A DNA stretch of 64,000 bases from Anastrepha obliqua (lineage: Eukaryota; Arthropoda; Insecta; Diptera; Tephritidae): NCBI RefSeq assembly GCF_027943255.1, contig NC_072894.1, positions 129,509,601 through 129,573,600 of the forward strand. The letters run 5' to 3'. Numbering within the stretch: position 1 is the stretch's first letter; each line of letters starts with the position of its first letter. Below, one piece after another: positions 46,768 to 58,089 of this stretch. The notes beneath the pieces are model-generated. The model was given only the letters and a program-made list of their open reading frames with translations. It was not told the origin of the DNA and did not search any database. The position numbers and the translations under genes are program-made.

Positions 46768-47356
46768 GGGTACCCGGGTAAAGGGTAAAAATTTAAAAAA
46801 CGATGTTTCAACTTTTCGGGCTTAATAGCACGTTTATTGAGCATACAAAAAAATTTTTTTACTTTTGAAACAATATTTATTATTATAAAAATGCCGCTGA
46901 AGACGACCCTCTCGAAAAATCGAACCCGGACGGCGTAGACGATTTCGAGACTTCTACTCATCTGAAACACAAAATTCAAGAAGATTCTTAATCAGAAAGA
47001 GTGCAGTTATGGTCGGAACTAGAACAAATCGAAAAAATGAAAAATTTACAAAATTGCGCACTTTTGAAAAAAAGTTCGTAAAATCAGATTTTTCTCACTA
47101 GTTTTTTAGTTTAAAAAATAGGAAATTATTTAAATAAAATTATGATTCTAGTTCCGACGATAGCGAAATAAATGAGTTTAAAGTTTGAGGGACAGGAGCG
47201 CGCGGACCGCTCTCTACCTAGTTAATGGGCTGTAGAAGCTATAATATTGGGAATTTCCGCATGAAAATTTCACAGTATATTTTTAAGATACTATACTTTT
47301 GAAATATCGAAAAACAAAAAATCGATTTCTCGAAATTTCTAGACCACCGGGCCCCC
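46768..47356. mobile_element. MITE with TTAA target duplication (589 bp)
   Basis: TTAA at 46764-46767 is followed by GGGTACCCGGG; the right end read in reverse from TTAA (47357-47360) is GGGGGCCCGG. Short GC-rich ends beside TTAA duplications fit a piggyBac-type non-autonomous element. The interior is AT-rich and non-coding. Confidence 0.55.
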
Positions 47357-48797
47357 TTAAAAACGGATGATCTATCTAAAAAACTAGAAGTGAAGTTCAT
47401 CGCCTTGTAAAAGGAAGCTCTGCGGAAGATTATTCCTAAAAGACAAAACGGCAGTAAAAGCACATTTCTATTAGATACAGAAAATTAAAAAAAATTAAAA
47501 ATACTTCGTTGAATTTAAAGTAAATATAGTAGGCAATGTTGCCAAAAAAATCTGTGTTCGATATTCGAAAAATTATGAATTTAATACCAGGCACTCAACA
47601 AAAGCATTCAAACATGGTGTGAGGACGATATTAGGGATGCTTTACTCGGTGTTCTATAGCGAGATGGGTCAGCAAAGCCTTAGTCGAATTTGTTTCAGAC
47701 ATATTCTACAGTACTCGCACATGAAGGTTTTGCAGCCAAGTCTTAATACTGGATTATTTTTCAAAAGGTTTTTTATTGGTTTTTCTAACCCATTTTGTTG
47801 AAATATCTATGCCTAGAATATTTGATAGAGTACAGTTACTAACAATATAATAGTAACTGTACTCTACTGTGTGTATGCATGTGTGTACTTCATTTCCCCA
47901 TGATTTCACGCCTGAGTTATTTGTGCGCAGCCTTACTTCAAACCGCAAATTAAGTTAATTAACCGCAAATGGTAGCGCGTTAATTAGTCATGAACTACTG
48001 GAGTACTTCATAAAACCGCTAATTCAAATGAATGCGCCTTAAAGTAGACTATCATCGAAGTAATTATGGTGGAATGCATACAAAGGATCTGTTATAATAT
48101 TCGATTCAGAGCCATTTTTTACAAAGAATCATACAAAGTAAGTAATGAAAGAAAAAGTTCTGTATACAAATTAATCAAAAAAAGTAGAATGTGTGAATAA
48201 ATAAAAGTAAGTAAAGCGTAGCAAATGGGAAATATATATATATATGTATATGGGAAATACTAATTCTTGAATACGTATGTGTACATATCTATACGTGTGC
48301 ATATAATTTCATGCTACCTATTACAATGATATTCAATGATGTTAACGATATCCGTTGAATTTATGTATGTACAAGCATGGAATTGTATAAATCAATCATA
48401 CGTGCGCATGCATGATTTTTAGTAAAACTGCATTACAATTTAGGTGGAGCATCTTTGAAACTGTGAGCCCTTTTTATGATAAATTTATTAGTTATAAAAA
48501 ATTTCTAGCCCGAGCAGAAAATCGCATTTATTAAATGTGACGTTCTAGACGTACTACAGAGAAAAAAGATAGACCTCGACGCAGTACAACATAGCGAAGC
48601 CTCACAGAGAGAGACATAAAAAGACGAGGCGATAGCATGAAGCTGGCTACAAGCATGGTGGACCCAGGCGTGGGCAAATAGAACAGGTCCATTTCAAGGA
48701 CGTCGTTCTGGGCTCCCATGAAGAAATGATGAAAGTAGAGGAGGTGGCCACACCACTGGACTTAGTAGAAGCAAAAAAAAATATATATACGTATATA

Positions 48798-50342
48798 CAG
48801 CTATTGACAGCTAATTAGAAACGACACTTATTTCAAAATAAATATTCCATTTTCCTTTTAAACACGTATTTTCATAACTTTTTGCCAATTTTATTTAAAC
48901 ATATGATAAACTTAAAAACTAGTGGAAAACAATTTAATCCCAATTCTTTATTAAATATATATATATTTTTTTAAAGCATGTGAAATGCACGATTTGGATG
49001 GGGCAACTACTTAGAAACAGTAATGTATTATCAGATCAACATAAAGATTATGTTAGTATTTGGTTCCATAACCCTTTTGCTTCAACACTGGCTCACATCG
49101 ATTGCGCATTGATGTAATGAGATTCTGACAGCGCGCCACAGGCATTGCTTGCCATGCCGTTTTTACTTCGGCAAAAAGGACATCCACCCCAGAGATGCTC
49201 TATTGGGTTTAAGTCCGGACTGGATGATGGCTATTCCAAAACATTGATGGAATTTTCGTCGAAAAACTGTTTCGTCAACTTTGCCGTGTGCTTTGGATCA
49301 TTATCCTGTTGATACTTCCATATAACAGGCAAATTTACAACAACATTACATTTTTTAGTATATCGACGTATTTCTCATTATTTATGGATTGGGCCAACAC
49401 CATTCCACCAGAAACTTTCCCACACCATGATTATTCCTCCACAATGCTTCACTACCCGTGAAACGTAGCGAGGATTGAATTATTGGTTGATTGGCCGTCG
49501 AACATACCTTTTACCATCTGGGCCTTGCGATTTATCTTGGTTTCATCGCTCCAAACGATATATTTCCATTGATTTGGAGTCCATGACCAATGGGATCTCG
49601 CAAAGACTACTCGCCGTCTCCTTTGTATCTTGTCAGTCCAGATTTGACCAGACGCCGAGCAATTGTCCTCTTGGATATTTCGAAATTATATTAATCCTGA
49701 ATTTCCCGTTGGATGTCAGTAGAAGTCTTTTTTGGGTCTCTTTTGGAGATGATTGCTATCTTGAGGTCAATTTCTGCTGAAGTTTTCCGGGGCCTTTTCT
49801 TACGTGGAACATTGTCAACAGTCTTAAAAAGTTATATATGCTTTAAGGCGTTAAAAACCATTTTTTTGAGCATTTGACTTGCTTAGAAAATTCATTGTAC
49901 GACTTTCCAGCTTTACGAAGGTAAAAAATGGAGCTGCGCAGGGCAGGTGTACAGCTGCTGCTTTTTCCCATTACACATCTTGAAGACGAATATTTTAGTT
50001 GCTTTTAAACAACCAATTTAAAATATATACATACCAAAAAGTCGATTATATTACTATTAAAATAACACAACTTGCCGAATATGCTTGCATTGAACAACTG
50101 TTTCTAATTACTCGTCTCAGTTTATTTACCTTGAACTAAGTAGCCCATGCACTGCGTTGGATAATATTAACGGTACTTCAATTTCACAACTACAAAACTA
50201 GGCGCATTGGGTAGTAAATAGAGTAACACAAGCAATGCAAATGATTTTAAGAGAAAAAATAACGGTAAATTTAAACAGTTTAATATTATGCTCATCAAGC
50301 GTTTATCAAAAGGGAGCGTTTCTAATTAGCTGACAACAGCTG
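48798..50342 (-). mobile_element. Tc1-like DNA transposon, degenerate (1545 bp)
   Basis: Inverted ends CAGCTATTGACAGCTAATTA (left) and CAGCTGTTGTCAGCTAATTA (right, reversed), each continuing GAAACG, are flanked by TA at 48796-48797 and 50343-50344. On the minus strand the frame reads QQDNDPKHTAKLTKQFFDEN, then INVLE, a stop in place of Trp, PSSSPDLNPIEHLWG, and SMRNRC-like sequence. These are the second Asp and the Glu regions of a DD34E Tc1-type transposase. At least one nonsense codon and frameshifts disable it. Confidence 0.85.
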
Positions 50343-50399
50343 TATGTATAGGCAGAGAAGTTCTTTGCACGAATTTTGGTAAAAAAATGCTCAATTCAA

Positions 50400-52740
50400 A
50401 TTTTTCCCACTTTTTTCGACATTCGAAAATGTTTTTAAAGAATTTCCTGAGCAAATCAAATGGGTCGCTGTTATCCCGAAAATGCCTCAACTGCCATCTC
50501 CGCAGAGGAACAATAAACTGGGCATTATGGTATGTAAAAACTTAAGAATTAAATATTTTAAATGGACCCTATCGAAATTCGCGTGAACAAACGTCAACTA
50601 ATGTGTCGGTAGCAATATCTGCAGGTGGCAATGCTGAGCAGAATACCAAGCGGGTGTAAAAGTCGCCAGCATATTTATTTACCGGTAACAAAAAGCAGAA
50701 TAGACCTGTGAATGGGTCTAATATTCGTGCAGCCACTCTTACGAATCTACGTACATAGGCGTGTGTGTATGTGTGCACGATCAACAAAGATCAGCACTCG
50801 CTCGTGTAATGAAAGGCGCACAATGGCCGCATGTATGTATGTACATGCATGTGAGGGTTTGTTTGTGTACGTTTTGGCGCCCACCGTGCCGCTCGCTCAC
50901 ACACTCACTCACACAGCCGCTTGTGCACGCCTCAAGGCCATTTAAAAATACACGCCGCTAAAAATAAACACAACAGCACAACATGACAGAACAGCGGCGC
51001 TTAAACAGCCGCAGCAAACAACGCCATTACGAGTGCAAATGCTTTTGCAATTGAGCGTGCGTGTGTATATGTGCGTTTGCTATAAAAGTTGTATGCATAA
51101 GTGCCTTTAGGGAGGAGAGAGGGTATGGCTTGAAGCGATGGCATGCTGGCTTCTAAACGAAAAGCAAACAAAGCGGCGGCGATGACTCGAGCGACTGCTG
51201 AGAATTCAAAAAGGCGGCTGGGTATCCATGAGGCGCTCAAAGAGGCGGCAGCACACGCGCACCATACAGTTGGAGTGTCAATGTGCCCAAATTTTTTCTA
51301 CAAATTTATTCATTTACATACAAACATACATACATACATACATATGTATATAGTATATATTCTGCTATAGTCCACACTTTGCTCTTTTCCAAAATTATGT
51401 AAACAAATGTTTCTGGTTACAAACAAATGTTTAAATTAATTGAAAGAAAAAAATCGCTTTGCTGCAACATACATCCATACATATATAGGTATTTATGTAC
51501 ATAACAGTACAACATGTGTGTTTACATGGATTGCTGCTGTGTGTGTTTTCGACAACTGCCCGCTTACCCGATCGACTGCCCAACTGCACGAGCGACTTCG
51601 GTGGATGTCTTCTTCGTTTGTTGTCTTTAGTTACATGCAAATGCAGATACATATATATGTATATGTGAGTATTTATACATGCATACACATATACACCTAT
51701 GTCTATATATGTGGGAAAATAACAGGGAAAATAACAGAGTTCTCTGTTTGTGTACATATTTGAAAAGAATATACAATCCTAAGAAGCAGATTAGTAACTT
51801 TGATAAATAAGCTTCGCATCTATTTTTACGCATTAACGTATGTATCTATTTATAGACTCTGTCTTTGTGATTACAAGGCGATCCCCATTAACACTATTTA
51901 GCGTAGCCTAAACTATCAAGCCCTACTAAAAACAACTTTGGGTAAATATCATATCTTTTCATTATTATCTTCTGGTTCAAAAATAGTTTCATGGCAAAGA
52001 GGAGATGTAAGGTGATATTTGTGACGAGAAAAAATCATAATGTAGCTACATTTAATAAAAATAGGAATATATATAAATTTATGTATGCGTGTACACACTC
52101 ATGTTTGTTAGTTTTAAAGAAGACAAAAGCACAGGAACAACAATTATTGTGTTTTTCTATACTGATAAACCTTTTACAATAATGTTGAGACAGCGGATTG
52201 TTAGAAACAACACCCAACAGAAAATCACTTGTGACTTTGAACTGAATAGGCATAAAAAGCCAATAGCTCTCAGATTAGATCTTTATTCGAAAAAAAAAAC
52301 ACATATTGAAAGCTATAGAAAAATAACATAAGTTCAGTAATCGCGCTATTAGTCACCTACCGATGTTACTTCGTAGCTTTAGTACCGTTAGAATTTTCTG
52401 GGAGGCACAATCCAGAAATGTTTCAGCAAGCAGCCACCAAGGTAGAGTTGTAGTCCTATAGTTGCACACAAAGTAAAGACCAAGCGAGCGAAAATTGCGG
52501 TGTTCATCGGGGCACGAAGTTTTTGTGAACATAACCAGAAATGCGATATCCAATATGAATATGAGTGCATATAGTATAACCGCGAATATGTATTAATATC
52601 AATACGAACACCAATAAGAATAGGAATGCCAAGACAAATAAATACCAGTACGAGAAAACCGATATAAACACGAATGACAAATACTAAAGCAAATCAAAAA
52701 TGTTTATAACTTAAAATTTACTATATACACAGTCAACTTT
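50400..52740. other. Non-coding stretch with microsatellites
   Basis: It contains (CA)n/(GT)n runs at 50750-50950 and (CATA)n at 51310-51350 with neighbouring GTATA repeats. Open frames here are products of these repeats. No gene is supported. Confidence 0.5.
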
Positions 52741-53125
52741 ACTACAACATTTTATTTTCATTTAATTTAATTTATTTCATTTTAATTTATTCTATTTCAT
52801 TTTAATTTGTTTTATTTTATTTTAATTAATTAAATACTTCATTTTAAATTTAATTCATTTTTATTAATTTTACTTCGTTTTATTTTATTTTGTTTCATTT
52901 TAATTACTTTTTATTTTTATTAATTTATTTGTTTTACTTATGTTATGACATTTTATTCTATTTTATATTATTTTAATTCTTTTTTATTTTTTTATTTTTT
53001 TATTCTTTATTAATTCTTTTTTTGTTCTTTCTATTTCAGTTTGCTTGGCTTTATTGGATTGTATTTTTTTGTTTATCAATTTTATTTTGTTTTATTTTAT
53101 TTTATTTTATTTTTTTTATTGCATT
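52741..53125. repeat. Degenerate (TTTTA)n / AT low-complexity tract
   Basis: Nearly 400 bp of TTTTA, TTTAA and TTATT variations with almost no C or G. A shorter similar tract lies at 55388-55450, on the other side of the non-LTR element between them. Confidence 0.85.
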
Positions 53126-53342
53126 TCAAGAAAGGAGTGATTTACTTTAATTGGCGACAACTTGTCTGCAAGCCAATAATTTATAACAGGTACAAAGATT
53201 ACAATTAAATGAATGTCTATAAATATTATATAAAATAGTTAACAATTTTACAAACAAGAAAAACGTTTACTGTAAAAAGTTTCGGACTATATGACAAGAA
53301 TTGAGTAAAGCTGCTTTCTGCATATCGAATTTTATTTTTATT

Positions 53343-53806
53343 TTATTTAGGCACTAATCCAGTGGAAGATATAATTATTGGAATTATATTCACTTCCCTC
53401 GCTTTGTACATCCGTTTCAATTCTATGGCCAAAGCTACATACTTCGATACTTTGGTGGAGTATGTGCTTTGGATGTTGCGATTAAGGGGCACCGCTATAT
53501 CGATTACTTCGATTGTTTTATTTATCTTGTCGAATAAGATGATGTCAGGTTTGTTGGCAGCTGCGGTTTGATCTGTGGAAATAAATCTGTCCCAGTACAG
53601 TTGAAAATTTGCATTTTCCAATATTGCCTTTGGTTCATATTTAAAATACAAGACTTCTGCTTGTAAGAGACCGTGTTCTATCGCAAGATGTTGGTGGAGG
53701 ATCTTTGCTATATTGTTATGCCTCATGACATATTCACGGGGAAAAGTACGCTACATCCAGCAATTATATGGTCGATTATTTCACCGTAAATGCCGCACCT
53801 TCGGCA
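53343..53806 (-). pseudogene. CCHC knuckle and restriction-like endonuclease domain
   Basis: CRRCGIYGEIIDHIIAGC matches C-x2-C-x8-H-x4-C. Then, after a frameshift, VMRHNNIAKILHQHLAIEHG and ANKPDIILFDKINKTIEVID. The last fits the family signature KPD-x12-14-D with 14 residues between PD and D. In this LINE group the domain nicks the target DNA. The C-terminal stretch ends SSTGLVPK. Confidence 0.8.
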
Positions 53807-54203
53807 CCTATCTTCTATTGCCTCGCCATGTATCGACCTTCTGAAATTCCTTATTGGGATAACTCGGTCTCGCGATTGCGAAACCTTCTGTTTCAGAAAA
53901 TAGCTTTCCTCTTTTCAACCATAAATTGGATGATTGTGCGTCTATCTATTCCATTTCGAGATCATGGGGATGGGCACCGTGTATTGTTTTTGCCTTCCAT
54001 GCTGCGATCATTTCTGCTGGGGATTTAACCCCCTCAGGTACTGGGAAATCCTGCTCCATCAGACTTAGCGGGGTAAAGCTATTATCTGCCATAGCGATAG
54101 CTTTAAACAGATGGGACTCGCTGCTTAGAAAACATGTACGTAACTTCAAAGTTTGCGAAAAGTGTAGACGCGCTATATTAATGATTCCTCTCCCACCAAC
54201 GTT

Positions 54204-55360
54204 TCAAGGAAGCGATATTTTTTCCACAGCGCTTTGAGGGTAATGGCTTTGGAACTTTGTAAAAGTGGTGCGTATCAGCGTTTCAATCCGAAGGATGTCT
54301 GTCTGAGACCATTTTATTACTCCAAACGAGTATGTCAAAAGGGGTATGGCCCAGGTATAGATTGCCCTGCATTTATTTCCACTGTTCAGACTAGTTTTTA
54401 ATACAGCTTTCAGTCGTGCCTCAAATTTATTAACGAGGTTTTGCTTTACTAGCGTCTGGTTGATTCCTTTAAGTTGCAGAAATCCTAAATATTTATAAGA
54501 TTCGCTGCTATGCAAGTTGTCTATAATAATATTTTGATCTACTGCGTAGTTTTCTTCGGTTTCATCAAGCTGACCTCTAATGAGATGTATTATTTTGCAC
54601 TTATCTGTCCCAAATTCCATTCCTACGTCATCACTGAAAGCTTTAGTGACATCTATCGGCTCATGAAGCTTATGCTTTTTGTTTGCGTAAAGTTTCAAGT
54701 CATCAACAAATAGAAGATGGTTGAACGTATGCTCTCTTATTTCTGTTTTGAGTGTAAAGCCGTTTTGCTTATGTGTAAGAAGCCTGCTAAGCGGGTTGAG
54801 GCTAATGCAGAACCATAGGGGGCTTAAGGCATCCCCTTGGAATATACCACGTTTGATTGAAATTAGTTTTGAAACAGTTCCATTTAAAACCAGTTTAGTA
54901 CTCCACTTGCTAATTATGCGACCCAAGAGGGCAACAGTGGCAGCATCGACTTTGTAAATTCTTATTCTATTTCTAATAGGTAATCATGCGGCATTGAATC
55001 AAAAGCTTTTTTGTAGTCAATAAAAGCAACGCTTAAGTTCCGCCTTCTTCTCAGAGCTACTCCTGTGATTACAGTGTCTATAATAAGCTGATCTTTACAG
55101 CCCATTGTGCGCTTCTTGCAACCTTTCTGTTCTTCACATAAAATGCCGTTAATTTCACAATGTTCGTATATTCGATTAGCAATAATTTTTGTCAAGAGCT
55201 TGTATGTGGTACTCAAGCAAGTAATTGGGCGATATTTTGCTGGATCAGCAGATGGTGTGTCCTTTGGGAGGAGACAGGTCACTCCGGCTGTAAGAAATTC
55301 TGGGATGACAGCTGTATTTTTCAATAGCTCGTTGTAGCATCTTGCGAATGCTTCATGCAT
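54204..55360 (-). pseudogene. Reverse transcriptase region of the R2/R4-type element
   Basis: Fingers: GVTCLLPKDTPSADPAKYRP, CLSTTYKLLTKIIANRIYEH, EEQKGCKKRTMGCKDQLIID and VAFIDYKKAFDSMPHDYLLE (first Asp). After a frameshift near 54945 come the palm, SIKRGIFQGDALSPLWFCIS and NHLLFVDDLKLYA (FVDD catalytic box), then MEFGTDKCKIIH, YKYLGF and the thumb. Residues needed for polymerisation are present but the frame is broken at least once. Confidence 0.8.
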
Positions 55361-55449
55361 TACTGAAAGCTTTTTAAGCCAGATGTTATTTTATTTTATT
55401 TTTTATTGTATTTTTTTATTTTATTTTATTTTTTTATTTTATTTTACTT

Positions 55450-56420
55450 ATTTATTAATGAAGAAACTTCATTTATATATTTCATATATAATTACACATA
55501 CAAATAGACTTTTTCTTTACGTTTGTTGTTTACTTTTCTCAACTATAGCCTGCTGAAAGAGTAAAAGGTGGCTTTAGCACAATTTTGGTGTTTTCATCAA
55601 AGCATCCATTTGAAAAGTTTTAGCATATGAGTATGTATGTATACTATTTTACCAACACTCAATAAAGCTTCACTTATAGCATTACATGTATGTCTGTGTA
55701 TGCATACCCGAATGTAAAAATGTGGTCATTTATGCATTTCGAACATTTATTTTATCCACAAATAATCATCATCATCTTCACTTCGCAACGTGGAGCGGTT
55801 TATTGAAGAATTCTTGGCTCGTCTAGCCTGCGTTTCACCACAACCATTTGCCATTTTCTCTCACAGGCACTTCATATATAATATATGTATTAACCCTCTT
55901 TTTTACCTCATTTGCTAGTTTGTTATTTTTAGTAAATTTTATAGCCGCCTTGGCATACATTTCCGACGTTTTTACTGTTAAATGCAGTTATCAAATAATA
56001 AAAGTCCATAAAATGTCGCATGTGTGTTTGCATGGCCCATTTGGTTGTATGTTTGTATACGAAATTGATTAAGTGACCATACGAATGGCGAGGCACTCGT
56101 CCAACAGCAGACTCAGCGAATTTAATGAAGCGATCCAACGGACTTACAATCACAAAAACACATTAAATAGGCGACTGAATATTCTCTTCAATGAATTAAT
56201 TGGAGACATTTCGAGACTGCAATCATGAAGGAAGGTAGCTTCAGGAGTAACTTTGTTTTCTCCAACGGCTACCGCGATTGAAGCTAGATTATGTTCGTTA
56301 TCTTAATTAATTGACTCAGCTATCCACTTTTCGTTGTAATAATTTTACTTTTAACACAGCGCCTAATAGTTAACCGACATTTTCTAAAAATCAATTGTAT
56401 TCGGACCTTTTTTAACAACG
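55450..56420. other. Non-coding stretch, nothing recognised
   Basis: AT-rich, no convincing frame, RNA gene or element termini. Confidence 0.5.
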
Positions 56421-56428
56421 TATTTCGT

Positions 56429-56572
56429 CTAAGCCACTCCCGCCGTGTCATGCAACGCGGTGGCGACAGCGATAGCTACAGCGCCGGCGCAACGATAGTA
56501 AATGGCTTTACAACAACTTTGTCCGATGACTAGACAGACGTGTGACACACCCGGTAAGGTTTTAAGTTGCAA
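56429..56572. other. GC-rich islet open on both strands, possible small exon
   Basis: A 140-bp segment that stands out in GC content from its flanks. On the plus strand ATG at 56450 gives a 27-residue frame (MQRGGDSDSYSAGATIVNGF...). On the minus strand a good splice acceptor (ttattaattctatttttag) ending at 56573 opens a frame to TAG at 56429, with a hydrophobic run (CAGAVAIAVATAL). At most one is real. A minus-strand TATAAAT is at 56797-56791. No function can be given. Confidence 0.25.
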
Positions 56573-57589
56573 CTAAAAATAGAATTAATAAAATCTTTTC
56601 ATAGCTAGGAGCGAGCGAGTGTGTGCGAGTGAATGACTGTTTGCGAGTGTGGCTATGGTTAATTTAAATTTAGTTGTTGTTGTTGACATAAAAGTTGTAC
56701 ATGTTATTGTTGTTTTTGTTAGAATTGAAAAGACAGTGAAATAAATTGAATGTGTGGAACTCGTTTGCCGCAACTGGCTGTAACTGAGTTATTTATAGGT
56801 CAGAGCCGATGGGAGCCACAAGTTAGTGGTCGAGGCGCTCAGTTTACGGAGTTGAATATTTGTATTTTTAATAAAGTAAAAATAAAAACAAACTCTTTAA
56901 ACGATTTTCGTTCTGAAACAGATTTATAAAATAACTATGAAAATCTCCTATCGGCGTCTTGTCACGCAATAAATCTTTAAAACCTTCGCACTCACAGATA
57001 CTCTAAAGAGACGGTAGGTCTGGCACTGTGTTGGGAGCAGTAACAAGTATCGTACGCAATATTATTGACATGTGCTTACAGCAACTAACTACGCTCATAA
57101 AATGTCTTTGTGTTGTAATAAATTTCTTCGATTTTGCTCAAATACTTCCTTAAGTGTGTGGAAAAGGTGGCCTTCCCATCTGTTCTCTAAGCACCATTTG
57201 ATAATTAGTTACTTAGTATTAAGCGGGCTATTACTGAGAAACTCTTCCATTCCTTACTTGGCTCCCTATACTTGTATTTAGTGAATCCTGAGAACTGCCA
57301 GCGCAAGAAAAATTACGCTGTTCACCATTAATCGTTTCAGGGAAGGCACATTGAAGAGGAGGCAAAAGTAGAACAAAAACAACAAGTGCAATGCAAAATT
57401 TACTAACTAAGGTTGACCGGTCAAAGTAATTTAAAAAAAAATTTTAATTTAGAGACCAAACTAATGGGAAAAAAACAAATCAGCTGCTCTATTGATACTA
57501 CCTGTTTAATGTGCCTTGGTCTCAGGTAAACTGGATACTGAGCACGAGGTAACATTAAATCTTAAAGCAGCTCATCTTTATCAAAGTAG

Positions 57590-58075
57590 ACTGCAATGAA
57601 GCAAGTCCAAGCAGCCACAGAGCCAATAAGAGTAAGAAAGTTAGGTACGGTGCACTTGGCAGGGCTAGTTTACTGGGACGGTAGTACTTGGTCGGGAAAA
57701 ACCCGAGTCATTCCGGTAATGTTAAGCCGGCTGTCATGGGAATGTACTACATTCATTGGGAAACCCATACCATCTTCCTAAACTACCGACTCCCGAACGA
57801 CGTTATCGGAGGCCAACCACGACGAAGAGCTTCAGCGAGATCCGCGTAACTTTGGCTCCATAACGTTCTAGATATTGTAGTAGGTTAAACTCCTACCCAA
57901 TATATGTCCAGCATGTAACTACCTATTCTCAAACACCTAACACCGCTCTCCCTCTGGGCCCTACCTGTCAAAACAGCATGTTTTCTTAGTCTACCGTTAG
58001 ATGAGTTAGACGAAGAGGTTCGGTGACTACACCACACTGGCGAAGTTTAGTAAACTGCTACAACAACAATAACAG
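57590..58075 (-). repeat. Dispersed repeat, diverged
   Basis: On the minus strand it starts ttgttgttgtagcagtttac and includes tcgccagtgtggtgtagtca and cagggcccagagggagagcg-type sequence; nearer the left end it includes the ccggtaatgttaagccggct core related to the repeat at 38031. Non-coding; the element type is unknown. Confidence 0.4.
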
Positions 58076-58089
58076 TAGGATAAAAAAGT

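Larger units (their letters stand above)
53343..55385 (-). mobile_element. Non-LTR retrotransposon with restriction-like endonuclease, 5' truncated
   Basis: Domains run leftward: reverse transcriptase (55360-54204), connection (54150-53946), a CCHC zinc knuckle (53806-53753), and a C-terminal endonuclease (53726-53343). Order and motifs fit the R2/R4/Dong-type group, which uses a PD-(D/E)xK endonuclease near the C-terminus. AT tracts rich in TTTTA lie at both sides. The 5' part (N-terminal zinc fingers) is missing. Confidence 0.8.

Noticed and set aside
47580..47801. 60-codon frame resembling a retrotransposon piece
   Set aside because: No definable motif; similarity only impressionistic.
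51431..51763. 107-108 codon frames on both strands
   Set aside because: Arise from (CATA)n and TATA-type repeats (IYIY, HTYI runs).
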